From NCBI GenBank assembly GCA_023416735.1, contig JAEZGX010000019.1, positions 1-64,000 on the forward strand: 64,000 bases of DNA. Direction: 5' to 3'. Below are positions 41,099-50,434 of this stretch, one piece after another; within the stretch, counting starts at the first letter, position 1; each line of letters opens with the position of its first letter. Source of the DNA: Verrucomicrobiota bacterium (lineage in GTDB: Bacteria > Verrucomicrobiota > Verrucomicrobiia > Opitutales > Opitutaceae). A program made the translations under genes and the position numbers. The notes beneath the pieces are model-generated. The model was not told the DNA's origin. It ran no database searches and was given only the letters and a program-made list of their open reading frames with translations.

Positions 41099-42235
41099 AT
41101 GAACGGCTCTGCCGACACCACGGTGGCGATCGACGACACGGCTGCGCGGGAGCGGGCGCGGGAGCGGTTGTATGTGGTTTTCCAAACGGCGGGGTGGGGT
41201 TTCTTTCTCGTAGCGCAACTGACGGTGTCGGTTTACTTCGCGGCTCGGGACGGGAAGACGGATCTGCTCACGCCGGCGTCGATGGTGACGATGGTGATGG
41301 CGCTGGGGCTGCTGTTGACGCACTTCTTCCGGGCGATCATGGCGCGCTGGGGATGGAAACGTCTCGGCTGGCGGCAACTGCTGCCGCGGGTGTTTGCGGC
41401 GGCGCTGGTGCTGGGCGTGCTTTGGAACGGCATCGGTTACCTCCTGGCTTACGGGCTGCTCGACATGCCGTGGGAGGGGAAGCACAGCCGGCTGCTGATT
41501 TTCGCGCTCGGGACGATGAACGGCGCGATGATTTTCGTCGGGTGGTTGTGCCTGTATTTTTTCTATCACCTCTTCGATCGTTTCAACCGTTTGGAGATCG
41601 AGCGATTGAGGCTGAACGCGGTGGTCAAGGATGCGGAACTGCGCGCGCTGAAATCGCAGGTGAATCCTCACTTCATCTTCAACTCGCTCAATTCGCTGCG
41701 GGCGTTGATCGATGAAGATCCCGGCCGGGCGCGCGAAGCGGTGACGCAGCTGGCGAATCTCCTGCGATATTCGCTGCAGAGCGGACAATTGGAGACGGTG
41801 CCGTTGGAGGACGAATTGCGCGTGGTGAACGATTACCTGGCGTTGGAGCAAGTGCGGCACGAAGAGCGACTGCGCGTGCGTCTCGACGTGGCGCCGGAAA
41901 CGGTGAAACTGCCGATTCCGCCGATGTTGCTGCAGACCCTCGTGGAGAACGCGATCAAGTATGGAATCTCCCGTTCGCCGACGGGCGGTGAGATTGCGAT
42001 CGTGGCGCAGCGCGACGGTGAGATGCTGCGATTGCAGGTGACGAATCCGGGAGAACTCGCCGTGGGTCGTCGTGGGCAATCCGGCGAAGGGGAGTCGACG
42101 GGATTGGGGATGAGCAATGCGGCGGAGCGGCTGCGGTTGCTGTTTGGCGATCGGGCGCGGCTCGAGTTGCGAGCGGCGAATGCGAGGACCGTGATGGCGG
42201 AGGCGGTGGTGCCGACGCTCGTCGCGCGGGCGTGA
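41099..42235 (+). CDS. LytS-type sensor histidine kinase
   Basis: A 378-residue membrane kinase with four predicted N-terminal helices and a short cytoplasmic kinase unit. The His_kinase motif LKSQVNPHFIFNSLNSL contains the phospho-accepting His in NPHFIFN. The ATP domain shows LVENAIKYG and GLGMSNAAERL. It is followed at once by a LytTR regulator gene and an ABC exporter, like NatK-NatR-NatAB of Bacillus. Start ATG 41099. Confidence 0.93.
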   Translation: MNGSADTTVAIDDTAARERARERLYVVFQTAGWGFFLVAQLTVSVYFAARDGKTDLLTPASMVTMVMALGLLLTHFFRAIMARWGWKRLGWRQLLPRVFAAALVLGVLWNGIGYLLAYGLLDMPWEGKHSRLLIFALGTMNGAMIFVGWLCLYFFYHLFDRFNRLEIERLRLNAVVKDAELRALKSQVNPHFIFNSLNSLRALIDEDPGRAREAVTQLANLLRYSLQSGQLETVPLEDELRVVNDYLALEQVRHEERLRVRLDVAPETVKLPIPPMLLQTLVENAIKYGISRSPTGGEIAIVAQRDGEMLRLQVTNPGELAVGRRGQSGEGESTGLGMSNAAERLRLLFGDRARLELRAANARTVMAEAVVPTLVARA

Positions 42236-42249
42236 GCTACGAATCGTTT

Positions 42250-42990
42250 ATGCGAACGCTGTTGATCGATGATGAACGGCTGGCGCGGAGCGAATTGCGG
42301 CGGTTGCTGGCGGGCTTCGGGGAGATCGAGATCGCGGGCGAGGCGGCGAATGCCGCGGAGGCGCGGAAGCAGATCGAGACCTTGCGGCCGGAGCTCGTGT
42401 TTCTCGACGTGCAGATGCCGGGAGAAAGCGGTATCGAATTGTTGGAGACGCTCGAGGCGCCGGTGCCGGAGGTGATTTTCACGACGGCTTACGACGAGTT
42501 TGCGGTGAAGGCCTTCGACCTGAATGCGCTCGATTATTTGTTGAAGCCGGTGGATCCGGCGCGGCTTGCGGCGGCGATCGACAAACTCCGGGCGAAGTGT
42601 GTGGGGCGGGCGGCGGCGAACGGCCAGACGGACTCGCGCGGGACGCGGGAGCGATTGGCGGCCGAGGATAAGGTGTTCGTGCGCGAAGGCGATCGCTGCT
42701 GGTTCGTGCCGGTGAAAGCGATCCGGCTGCTGGAGAGCGAAGGTAATTACACGCGGCTGCATTTCGACGATGCGCGACCGCAGCTGTTTCGGTCGTTGAA
42801 TGCGATGGAGGAGCGGCTCGATCCGAAGTTCTTCTTTCGGGCCAATCGGAGGCAGATCATCAACCTGGCTTGGATCGAGCGAATCGAGCCGTGGTTCAGC
42901 GGCGGATTGCTCGTGCATTTGAAAGGTGACGCGAAGGTGGAGCTCAGCCGTCGTCAGGCGCAGGAGTTTCGGGAGAAAATGAGCCTGTGA
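42250..42990 (+). CDS. LytTR-family response regulator
   Basis: A 246-residue regulator. The receiver has MRTLLIDDE and phospho-Asp in LVFLDVQMPG, a Thr in IFTTAYDEFAV and a Lys in LLKPVD. The LytTR DNA-binding domain shows SEGNYTRLHFDD and FFRANRRQIINLAW. A GTG at 42232 that overlaps the kinase stop is an alternative start. Expected partner of the kinase upstream and likely controller of the ABC genes downstream (inference). Confidence 0.93.
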   Translation: MRTLLIDDERLARSELRRLLAGFGEIEIAGEAANAAEARKQIETLRPELVFLDVQMPGESGIELLETLEAPVPEVIFTTAYDEFAVKAFDLNALDYLLKPVDPARLAAAIDKLRAKCVGRAAANGQTDSRGTRERLAAEDKVFVREGDRCWFVPVKAIRLLESEGNYTRLHFDDARPQLFRSLNAMEERLDPKFFFRANRRQIINLAWIERIEPWFSGGLLVHLKGDAKVELSRRQAQEFREKMSL

Positions 42991-43026
42991 ATGGCGCGGA
43001 TCGATGCTCTGTTTGGACGATGCCAC

Positions 43027-43785
43027 ATGATTGAAGCCCGGCAGCTCACGAAGGTGTTTCGCGACAAGAAGCGCGGTGAGATTCGTGCAGCGGATGAGGT
43101 GTCGTTTCGCGCGGAGGCTGGGCGAATCTACGGTTTGCTGGGGGCGAACGGCGCGGGCAAGACGACGATCCTGCGCCTGCTGGCGACACTGCTGCAGCCG
43201 ACGAGCGGGGCGGCGACGGTGGCGGGATTCGATGTGGTGCGTGACGCGGAGCGCGTGCGGGCGAATGTGGGTTTTCTGGCGGCGAGCACGGCGCTGTATG
43301 GCCGGCTGACGGCGCGCGAGACGATCGCTTATTTCGGGCGATTGAACGGGATGTCGACGGGGGCGATCCGCGAGCGCGTGGCGCGACTGGCCGACGAGTT
43401 GGAGATGCACGAGTTTCTCGATCGGCGTTGCGAGAAGCTGTCGACGGGAATGAAGCAGAAGACCTCGATCGCGCGGATGTTGGTGCACGATCCGGCAGTG
43501 ATGATCTTTGACGAACCCACGCTGGGTCTGGACGTGATGACGGCGCGGGCGATCGTGCGGTTCGTGCGCGAGTGTCGGGCGCGGGGCAGGACGGTGATCT
43601 ATTCCACGCACATCATGAGCGAGGTGGAGAAACTCTGCGACACGGTCGGGATCGTGCATCGCGGAAGATTGCTCGCGGAAGGCACGCCGCCGGAGCTGCG
43701 GGCTCGTTTTGGGGAGAACGATCTGGAGGAGGCCTTCGTGAAGATCGTGACCGCGGAGGAAAGCGAGAAAGGACGCGCGCCGTGA
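43027..43785 (+). CDS. ABC transporter ATP-binding protein (NatA-like)
   Basis: A 252-residue ATPase: Walker A GANGAGKTT (about 38-46), Q-loop region, signature LSTGMKQKTS (usual form LSGGQ), Walker B VMIFDEPTLGLD, and H-loop YSTHIMSE. Most similar in layout to sodium or antibiotic exporters. Its stop overlaps the permease start (GTGA). Start ATG 43027. Confidence 0.93.
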   Translation: MIEARQLTKVFRDKKRGEIRAADEVSFRAEAGRIYGLLGANGAGKTTILRLLATLLQPTSGAATVAGFDVVRDAERVRANVGFLAASTALYGRLTARETIAYFGRLNGMSTGAIRERVARLADELEMHEFLDRRCEKLSTGMKQKTSIARMLVHDPAVMIFDEPTLGLDVMTARAIVRFVRECRARGRTVIYSTHIMSEVEKLCDTVGIVHRGRLLAEGTPPELRARFGENDLEEAFVKIVTAEESEKGRAP

Positions 43786-45002
43786 ACTGGGGCAGCATCG
43801 CGACCATTTATTTGAAGGAATTGAAGGATTCGCTGCGCGATCGGCGGACCCTGATATCCATGATTGTGATACCGACCTTCGTGATGCCGGTGCTGATTTT
43901 CGGGGTGGGCAAGATCATGACGAAGACCTTCACGAAGGCGCGCGCGGAGACGCCGACGGTGGCGGTGGTGGGAGGAGCGGATTCGTCGGTCGTGGCGGAG
44001 CAGTTGCGCGCTTCGGGAAAGTTTAAGGTCGTGGACGCGGGCGAAGACTGGCGGACGCGGATCTCGGACAAGAAGCTGCGGGCGGCGGTGGAGATCCCGG
44101 ATGGATTTGAGGCGGACTTACGCGAAGGACGCGAGGGGCGTGTAGTGATTTATCATTACGAAGGGGAGTTGAAGTCGGGGTTCGCGGCGGGGGAGTTGGA
44201 CAAGTTTTTCCGCGAGCTGCGCGAGCGCACCGTGGCGGAGCGGTTGGAGGAGAGGGCGTTGCCGGCGACGCTGGTGCGACCCTTTGAGATTGCGCGGGAG
44301 AATGTGGCGCCGCCGGAGAAAGTGGGCGGGAATCTTTTCGGCGGATTGGTGCCTTACCTGATCATCATCCTTTGTTTCACGGGCGCGATGTATCCGGCGC
44401 TGGACCTGACGGCGGGCGAAAAGGAGCGCGGCACGATGGAGACCTTGTTATGCAGTCCGGTGGGGCGGGCGGAGATCGTGTTGGGGAAGTTCTTGATGGT
44501 GCTGACCGGATCGGTCGGAGCGATGGCTTTGTCGCTGGTGTCTTTGGCGCTGACGGCGGCGGCGGCGGGGTTGTTGTTGCCCGGTGGTGGGATGGGGCAG
44601 GACATGGGCGGAGGAGGCGGCATGATTCCGACGATCGATCCGTGGGGGCTGCTGGGGGTGGTCGCGATGGTGCTGCCTGCGGCGGTGTTTTTCTCGGCGG
44701 TGATTTTCACTGTGGCGCTTTTCGCGAAGAGTTACAAAGAGGCGCAGAGCTACGTGGCGCCGATGATGATTGTCGTGATCGTGCCGGCGATGGTGGGCAT
44801 GCTGCCGGGAATCGACCTCAACCTGGAACTGGCGCTGATCCCGATCCTGAATCTGTCGCTGGTCTGCAAGGAGATGCTGTCCGGTGTATGGAATTGGCAT
44901 TACATCGCCCTGATCCTGGGATCGACGGCGTTGTATGCGGCAGGGGCGCTGGGGCTGGCGGTGAAGATGTTCAAGCGTGAAGGCGTGATCTTCCGGATGT
45001 GA
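43782..45002 (+). CDS. ABC-2 type permease (NatB-like)
   Basis: A 406-residue membrane protein. One N-terminal helix is followed by a large extracytoplasmic domain and a block of five or six C-terminal helices. The conserved ABC-2 motif EKERGTMETLLCSPVGRAEI lies near 210. It pairs with the overlapping ATPase gene. GTG start inside the ATPase stop region. Probably exports sodium or a small toxic compound; not readable from sequence. Confidence 0.92.
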   Translation: MNWGSIATIYLKELKDSLRDRRTLISMIVIPTFVMPVLIFGVGKIMTKTFTKARAETPTVAVVGGADSSVVAEQLRASGKFKVVDAGEDWRTRISDKKLRAAVEIPDGFEADLREGREGRVVIYHYEGELKSGFAAGELDKFFRELRERTVAERLEERALPATLVRPFEIARENVAPPEKVGGNLFGGLVPYLIIILCFTGAMYPALDLTAGEKERGTMETLLCSPVGRAEIVLGKFLMVLTGSVGAMALSLVSLALTAAAAGLLLPGGGMGQDMGGGGGMIPTIDPWGLLGVVAMVLPAAVFFSAVIFTVALFAKSYKEAQSYVAPMMIVVIVPAMVGMLPGIDLNLELALIPILNLSLVCKEMLSGVWNWHYIALILGSTALYAAGALGLAVKMFKREGVIFRM

Positions 45003-45078
45003 TCGGCGACCGATTCGGCGCGGCGGTCGATTTTGCAGTGGCTTCGTAGAATTGCGCTCCCAAGTGTCCGCGGCCCTC

Positions 45079-47574
45079 ATGATGGCTTCCGCCTTGGCGT
45101 TTCCAGCGCCGCTCAGCCTTGGTCAATTCGCTCCCCACGGCGTGTGTTATGCGTGGACCTCGGAACTCGTGTGGCTGCATGTGGTTTCAGATCTGCTGAC
45201 GGTGGCGGCGTATTTCTCGATCCCGTGGATGCTGCTCGTGTTGTGGCGGCGGCGGCGGGCGGATCTGCCCTTTCATTGGATGTTCGTGTCGTTCGCCATG
45301 TTTATCCTGGCCTGCGGCGCGACGCATGCGCTGGAGGTTTGGAATATCTGGCATGCGGACTATTGGATTTCGGGCGGGGCGAAAGCGGTCACGGCGATCG
45401 CTTCGGTGACGACGGCGGTGGCGCTGGTGCGACTGCTGCCGACGTTGAGCCGCTTGCCTTCGCCCGCGGACATCGAAGCGGTGAATCGGGAGTTGAGCGC
45501 GGCGAATGCGCGACTGCAGGCCTCGCAGGAGATGTTTCGCGCATTCATGGACAACAGCCCGCTGCGGTGCTGGATGACGGATGCGGACGGAGTGTATCGT
45601 TATTCGAACCGCACCAACGAACGCTTCTTCCAGGTGGAAGGCGGATTGGTAGGAAAGCGGCTCGAGGCGGTCTTTTCGGAGGAGATGGCGGCGCGGTTTC
45701 GCGAGGAAGATCGCACGGTGCTGGCGGCGAACGGGCGCGCGGTGGAGATGGATGTGCAGATTGGGCAGAGTCATTTTCGAGTGTGCAAATTTCCGCTGCA
45801 CGCGGACGACGGGACGTGGCGGGTCGGCGGGATCGCGCTGGACGTGACCGAGCAGCGGCGGACGCTGGCGGATTTGCAGGAGAAGTCGGAGCTGCTCGGG
45901 TCGGTCACGGAGACCTTGCGGGTCTATTTGGACCAGGGCGATTGGAAGACGGCGCACGGGCTTTTGTTGAAGTGCGCGTTGCGAGTGACGGAGAGCGAGT
46001 TCGGCCTCGTGGCGGTGGTGGTGGGCGGATCGCGTTTACGCGTGCTCGCGCATGAAGGCATGCGCTGGCAGGGCGAGGAAGAGCGCGCGTGGTTGGGCGA
46101 GGTCGTCCGCGACGATGCGGAGCACGGATACTTCGAGGTGACGAATCTCGACAGCGTGCTGGGCCGCGTGGTGACGAGTGGTGAAGTCGCGACGGAGCAG
46201 GAGTTGAAAACGCGTGGGGCGGTGGCAGAGAGCCGGCGAACGATGAAGGCGTTTCTTGGCGTGCCGGTGCGTTGCGGCCGGGAAGTGGTGGGCGTGATCG
46301 CGGTGGCGAATCGGCGGGGTGGATACGATGCCTCGACGCAGGGGCAGCTCGAGATGCTGGTGCAACAGGCGGGAGTGTTATGCGATAGCTATCGGCGCGA
46401 CCTCCGCGAAAGCGCGCTCGCGGAGCAAGTCAGGGTATCGCAGAAAATGGAAGCGATCGGATTGCTCGCGGGGGGCGTGGCGCACGACTTCAACAACCTG
46501 CTGCAAGTGATCCAGGGTTATACGTCGATCGCGTTGGATGCGGCGACGCCGCCGACGGAGCGGCAGGCGAGCCTCGAGCAGGTGAAAGGCGCGGGTCAGC
46601 GGGCGGCGCAGCTCACGCAACAATTACTGGCTTTCAGCCGGCAGCAGCGGTTGCAGAAAGCGGATCTGGATTTGAATCAGGCGATCAAGGATCTGCTGCG
46701 CATGCTGGCGCGGCTGATTGGCGAGCACATCGCGGTCGACTTTATTCCGGGGCACGATCTGGGAAATGTTTTCGCCGATCGCGCGCAGGTGGACCAGGTG
46801 CTGTTGAACCTTTGTTTGAACGCGCGCGACGCGATGCCGAATGGCGGACGGATCACGATCGAAACGGAGAACGTGCTCGTGAACGGACGGTTTCAGGAAA
46901 GCCATCCGTGGGCCAAGCCGGGGCGGTATGTGCTGGTGTCGGTCACCGACAACGGCATCGGGATGGACAAGGAGACGCAGGCGCGGATTTTCGAGCCGTT
47001 CTTCTCGACGAAGGCGAAGGATCGCGGGACGGGATTGGGGTTGGCGGTCGTGTATGGCGTGGTGAAACAGCACGACGGAATGGTGCATGTTTACAGCGAG
47101 TGCGGGAAAGGGACGACGTTCAAAGTTTACCTGCCGATCGTCGGTCGGATGGCGGCGGAAGTGGGTCCGAAACATGTTCCGGCGGTGCGTCGCGGGACGG
47201 AAACAATCCTGCTCGCGGAGGACGATCCCCTGGTGCGCGATCTTGCGAGCCGGATTCTCAAGCGAGCGGGTTATCACGTGCTCGTGGCGAACGATGGGGC
47301 GGAAGCGTGCAGCGTGTTTGCCGAGCAGGCGGCGGACGTTTCGCTGATGGTGCTCGACGTGGTGATGCCTCATCTGGGCGGGCCGGACGCGTATCAAAGA
47401 ATGTCGCAGCAACGGCCGGGAATTCCGGTGGTATTTTGCAGCGGATACGCGGGGTCTGCGCTGGAAGGATATCGTTTCGATGCTCCGGGCATGAGGCTGT
47501 TGCCGAAGCCGTATGGCGCGGACGAGATTCTTTTGGCGGTGCGCGAAGCGCTCGATCGGGCGGTGAAGAACTGA
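45079..47574 (+). CDS. Hybrid histidine kinase with ethylene-receptor-like sensor domain
   Basis: An 831-residue membrane sensor. Three N-terminal helices carry SDLLTVAAYFSIP and FILACGATHALEVW, matching the copper/ethylene-binding domain of plant ETR1 and cyanobacterial homologues: Asp 38, Tyr 45, Pro 49, Cys 79 and His 83 align with the ETR1 ligand residues. Then follow a PAS domain (about 145-240), a GAF domain (about 300-400), HisKA GGVAHDFNNLLQVI, HATPase (VTDNGIGMD, GTGLGLAVVYG) and a C-terminal receiver with phospho-Asp in LMVLDVVMP. Ligand sensing of ethylene or a related gas is inferred. Start ATG 45079 is chosen over TTG 45052. Starts 76 bp after the NatB-like gene. Confidence 0.9.
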   Translation: MMASALAFPAPLSLGQFAPHGVCYAWTSELVWLHVVSDLLTVAAYFSIPWMLLVLWRRRRADLPFHWMFVSFAMFILACGATHALEVWNIWHADYWISGGAKAVTAIASVTTAVALVRLLPTLSRLPSPADIEAVNRELSAANARLQASQEMFRAFMDNSPLRCWMTDADGVYRYSNRTNERFFQVEGGLVGKRLEAVFSEEMAARFREEDRTVLAANGRAVEMDVQIGQSHFRVCKFPLHADDGTWRVGGIALDVTEQRRTLADLQEKSELLGSVTETLRVYLDQGDWKTAHGLLLKCALRVTESEFGLVAVVVGGSRLRVLAHEGMRWQGEEERAWLGEVVRDDAEHGYFEVTNLDSVLGRVVTSGEVATEQELKTRGAVAESRRTMKAFLGVPVRCGREVVGVIAVANRRGGYDASTQGQLEMLVQQAGVLCDSYRRDLRESALAEQVRVSQKMEAIGLLAGGVAHDFNNLLQVIQGYTSIALDAATPPTERQASLEQVKGAGQRAAQLTQQLLAFSRQQRLQKADLDLNQAIKDLLRMLARLIGEHIAVDFIPGHDLGNVFADRAQVDQVLLNLCLNARDAMPNGGRITIETENVLVNGRFQESHPWAKPGRYVLVSVTDNGIGMDKETQARIFEPFFSTKAKDRGTGLGLAVVYGVVKQHDGMVHVYSECGKGTTFKVYLPIVGRMAAEVGPKHVPAVRRGTETILLAEDDPLVRDLASRILKRAGYHVLVANDGAEACSVFAEQAADVSLMVLDVVMPHLGGPDAYQRMSQQRPGIPVVFCSGYAGSALEGYRFDAPGMRLLPKPYGADEILLAVREALDRAVKN

Positions 47575-47644
47575 CTGTAGCGGGGGGCGTGGCGAGGCTT
47601 CGGAGAAAATCGCTGCGCCAGCGTAAACGGCCCGTAAAAGCCGC

Positions 47645-47679
47645 CTCGCCCGGTAGGCAGCGGGCGGGATTTCTGTTTT
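47645..47679 (+). terminator. Terminator after the hybrid kinase
   Basis: Imperfect 8-bp stem CTCGCCCG/CGGGCGGG (one G-T pair) with an 8-base loop, followed by ATTTCTGTTTT. It lies 70 bp after the kinase stop. Moderate quality. Confidence 0.55.
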
Positions 47680-47710
47680 AACATGCTCAGGCGCACCGCC
47701 CCGCTTCACC

Positions 47711-48265
47711 ATGAACCCATCTGCTTCCTCCGAGCCGGCGCTGAGACTCTCGCGTCGTTCCCCCCTTGATTCAGGCAGCGGCACGGTTTCGCCCATGTCC
47801 GACATTCGTAGCGATCTCGGCGGCCAGCTGGCGGCCGATTTGGAAGCGCTGCGCGAGCGCGAGGAGAATTTGCGGCGCTATGAAGTGCGATTGCGCGAAT
47901 GGCAGACGCAACTCGACGCGACGGTGGCGGCGGGCGGAAGCGCGTCGCCATTCATGCGCAGCCCGAGCACGCATCCTTTTCCGAATTCGGTTCCGGCGGA
48001 TTCTGCGTTGGAAGCAGCGTGGGCGAAATTCCATCGCGCGCGCGCGTTGCTTGAAGCGGAGCAGAATCAGTTGCGCGATGACCGGCTCGTGTTGCGCGAC
48101 AAGGAGCAGATGCTGTCGCAACGTGAGGCGGATCTGGCGGAGCGGGAAGCACGGGTGGCGCAGAAGGAGACGGAGGCAGGAACGCTGCCGGCTCCGTCGG
48201 CCGTTCAGCGGCTCACGCAAGCGCCGTTTCTGGCGGCGAAGGCGGTGTTTCGGGGTGGACGCTGA
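47711..48265 (+). CDS. Coiled-coil protein, paralogue 1
   Basis: A 184-residue protein with a low-complexity N-terminus and two coiled-coil stretches: DLEALREREENLRRYEVRLR (about 43-62) and a second one rich in DKEQMLSQREADLAEREARV (about 130-150). No catalytic motif or signal peptide. Very similar in layout and length to the next gene (both 184 residues, both starting MNP). Function unknown; a structural or scaffold role is plausible. Confidence 0.8.
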   Translation: MNPSASSEPALRLSRRSPLDSGSGTVSPMSDIRSDLGGQLAADLEALREREENLRRYEVRLREWQTQLDATVAAGGSASPFMRSPSTHPFPNSVPADSALEAAWAKFHRARALLEAEQNQLRDDRLVLRDKEQMLSQREADLAEREARVAQKETEAGTLPAPSAVQRLTQAPFLAAKAVFRGGR

Positions 48266-48340
48266 GAACACGTAAAAAACGAGCGACCCGCGTAACCGAA
48301 GTGCGGAAGATGGGTCCATCCGTCGAGTCCTTCCAGCTCG

Positions 48341-48895
48341 ATGAATCCGACCGTTCCTCCCTTTGCGGGCACCAAGCCCGTGTTGAAGCTGCCGCGTCGA
48401 GCGGGGGCTAGTTCGACCAACCTTCCCCAACCGACCGCTCCCTGGCACACGGCCAACGAGTTGGAGGAGCTACGAAAACGGGAGGCGAACCTCGCGGACT
48501 ACGAGGCGAGACTGCGAGCGTGGCAGGCGCAGCTCGATGCCTGTCAGCGCACGCCAGCCATGGCTGCAATGACGGCGACGCCCTTCACGCGTCCGGTGGC
48601 GGAGGGCGGCATGGTGAACGATCCCGTTTTGAATTCGGCTTGGGGCCGGCTGTATCGTGCGCGCGAGTTGCTTGAAGCGGAGCAGCGACATGTGCGCGAT
48701 GAACGTATCGCGCATCGGGAGACGGAGCTGCGTTTGAAACAACGCGAGGCGGAACTCGACAAACGCGAAGCGCGCCTGGTTGAGCGGGAGCGGGCGGTGG
48801 AAGCCACTTTGCGGGCGGTGGAGTCGCGGAAAATGGGGGCGGTTTTGCGACGTGTGATCGGGAAGCCGGTGCGCGCGCTGAAGAGTCGCAGGTGA
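48341..48895 (+). CDS. Coiled-coil protein, paralogue 2
   Basis: A 184-residue homologue of the preceding gene: ELEELRKREANLADYEARLR aligns with its first coil, and the shared core RARELLEAEQRHVRDERI matches RARALLEAEQNQLRDDRL. It has a basic C-terminus, RRVIGKPVRALKSRR. The 75-bp gap between the two has no obvious terminator, so they are probably co-transcribed. A tandem duplication. Confidence 0.82.
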   Translation: MNPTVPPFAGTKPVLKLPRRAGASSTNLPQPTAPWHTANELEELRKREANLADYEARLRAWQAQLDACQRTPAMAAMTATPFTRPVAEGGMVNDPVLNSAWGRLYRARELLEAEQRHVRDERIAHRETELRLKQREAELDKREARLVERERAVEATLRAVESRKMGAVLRRVIGKPVRALKSRR

Positions 48896-48898
48896 AGC

Positions 48899-49126
48899 TT
48901 GAGGAGCTGCCGTTCGGCGCGAGGTGGAAAAATCCGCTTGCGCGAGACGTGGGCCTTCAACATCACGACGGGCAATGAATCTCGCCGTTAACGTCCGCGC
49001 CAGCGCTGCCGTCGTCGTCATGACGAACGGTAAACGCGTCCGTTGGCACGGGTCGGCCCGGCGACGATGGTCATGCGCAGGAAGCGCGAAAGCAGTCTGA
49101 AGACTGCGTGAAACCACGAACCGCCG
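48899..49126. other. Intergenic region with a doubtful short frame
   Basis: 228 bp. A 41-codon frame (48975-49100, ATG, no clear ribosome site) reads MNLAVNVRASAAVVVMTNGK and could be a small protein, but its Arg-rich end and lack of support keep it unassigned. An intrinsic terminator follows at 49127, so some transcript probably ends there. Confidence 0.35.
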
Positions 49127-49154
49127 AGCCCGACTCAACCGAGTCGGGCTTTTT
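49127..49154 (+). terminator. Intrinsic terminator
   Basis: Perfect 10-bp stem AGCCCGACTC/GAGTCGGGCT with loop AACC, followed by TTTTTGTG. Ends the coiled-coil transcript ahead of the methyltransferase gene. Confidence 0.92.
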
Positions 49155-49190
49155 GTGTTCCCGACTCCCAACCTCAAACCCACGATCAAG

Positions 49191-50057
49191 ATGTCAGTCC
49201 TCGCTCCTCCCAGAACTCCTCCTGCTCCGCCCGAAATAGAACTGCCGGACGTGTCGTTTTTCGGCCGCTCGCTCGACGAATACGTGCAGTTTTTCTCGCT
49301 CGATGTGCCGGCGTTGCGCGGCGCGTCCGTGCTCGATGTGGCGGCGGGACCGTCGTCGTTCACGGCGGAAGCGTGCCGGCGAGGGATCGATGCGGTGGCG
49401 GTCGATCCGCTGTATGGTTCGAGTCGCGAAGCGTTGGGTGCGCGGGTGCAGCGGGACTATGCGGCGATGTTTGCGCAGATGCGCGCGAAACGGCGCTTGT
49501 TCAAGCTCGGACGTCGGCCGGCTGCGGCTGCTTCGGCCCGAATGAATAACAACAGTCGGACGCGGCGCGCTTCGCCGGAGACGGCCGCGATTGCGCAGGC
49601 GATTGCGATGCGGGCGGTCGGTGCATCGTCGAAATCGCGCGCGTATTTCGCATCGATCGACGAAGCCGAGTCGGAAAGGCGCGCGGCGGCGCAACGGTTT
49701 TTGTCGGATTACGAAACGCACTATCCGCATGCCCGCTACGTGTATGGCACGCTGCCGCGGCTGCCGTTTCTGGATGGAGCGTTCGATCTCGTGCTGTGCG
49801 CTCACCTGCTGTTCACGTATGCGAAGCGGTTCGACTTTGCGTGGCATCTCGCCGCGTGTCGCGAACTCGCGCGGGTGAGCGCCGGCGAAGTGAGGATTCA
49901 TCCGGTTTGCGGTGCGGATGGCCGGACGTATGCGGAGCTGGATCGGCTGCAGGAAGAGCTGCAGGCGGGCGGAATCGCGAGCCAGTTGGTGCGCGTGAAC
50001 TATGAGTTCTTCGTTGGTGCGAGCTCCATGCTTGTGCTCAACCCTCGCGTGTCATGA
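49191..50057 (+). CDS. SAM-dependent methyltransferase-like protein
   Basis: A 288-residue protein with a class I methyltransferase glycine loop VLDVAAGPSSFTAEA (about 45-60), an acidic end to strand 2 (AVAVDPLYG) and LPFLDGAFDLVLCAHLLF as motif IV-V. A charged insert (about 95-150) is unusual for a small methyltransferase. Start ATG 49191 after the terminator. Ends with ATGA overlap to the next gene. Substrate unknown. Confidence 0.85.
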   Translation: MSVLAPPRTPPAPPEIELPDVSFFGRSLDEYVQFFSLDVPALRGASVLDVAAGPSSFTAEACRRGIDAVAVDPLYGSSREALGARVQRDYAAMFAQMRAKRRLFKLGRRPAAAASARMNNNSRTRRASPETAAIAQAIAMRAVGASSKSRAYFASIDEAESERRAAAQRFLSDYETHYPHARYVYGTLPRLPFLDGAFDLVLCAHLLFTYAKRFDFAWHLAACRELARVSAGEVRIHPVCGADGRTYAELDRLQEELQAGGIASQLVRVNYEFFVGASSMLVLNPRVS

Positions 50058-50389
50058 GTGCGACCAGCGGATGCGCGAACACGCCGGAGCCGCCGTATAT
50101 CGCGGTGATTTTCACGTCGAAGCGGACGGGAATCGATCGCGGTTACGAGGCGATGGCGGAACGAATGGTGGAGCTGGCGGCGAAGCAGCCGGGGTTTCTT
50201 GGCGTGGAAAGCGCGCGAGGGGCCGATGGCTTGGGCATCACGGTAAGTTACTGGCGCGACGAAGCGTCGATTGCGGCGTGGAAACGCGATGAGGACCATC
50301 GCGCGGCGCAGCAGGCGGGCCGGGCGATGTGGTATGCAGATTATCGTGTGCGCATCGCGAAGGTGGAGCGTGCGTATGGAAATATCTGA
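50054..50389 (+). CDS. Antibiotic biosynthesis monooxygenase (ABM) domain protein
   Basis: A 111-residue dimeric ferredoxin-like protein of the ABM/YgiN type. It has IAVIFTSKRTG, MVELAAKQPGFLGVESARG, and the family pattern ITVSYWRDEASIAAWKRDEDH. The pattern matches the common bacterial small ABM proteins, whose oxygenase role is often unproven. Overlaps the methyltransferase stop. Confidence 0.9.
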   Translation: MSATSGCANTPEPPYIAVIFTSKRTGIDRGYEAMAERMVELAAKQPGFLGVESARGADGLGITVSYWRDEASIAAWKRDEDHRAAQQAGRAMWYADYRVRIAKVERAYGNI

Positions 50390-50434
50390 TACGCGAGCCC
50401 GCTGCGGCGGAGCGAGAGACGCCCTTGCAGGCGG

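Noticed and set aside
48975..49100. 41-codon frame between the coiled-coil and methyltransferase genes
   Set aside because: No ribosome site, no family, Arg-rich tail; insufficient support.
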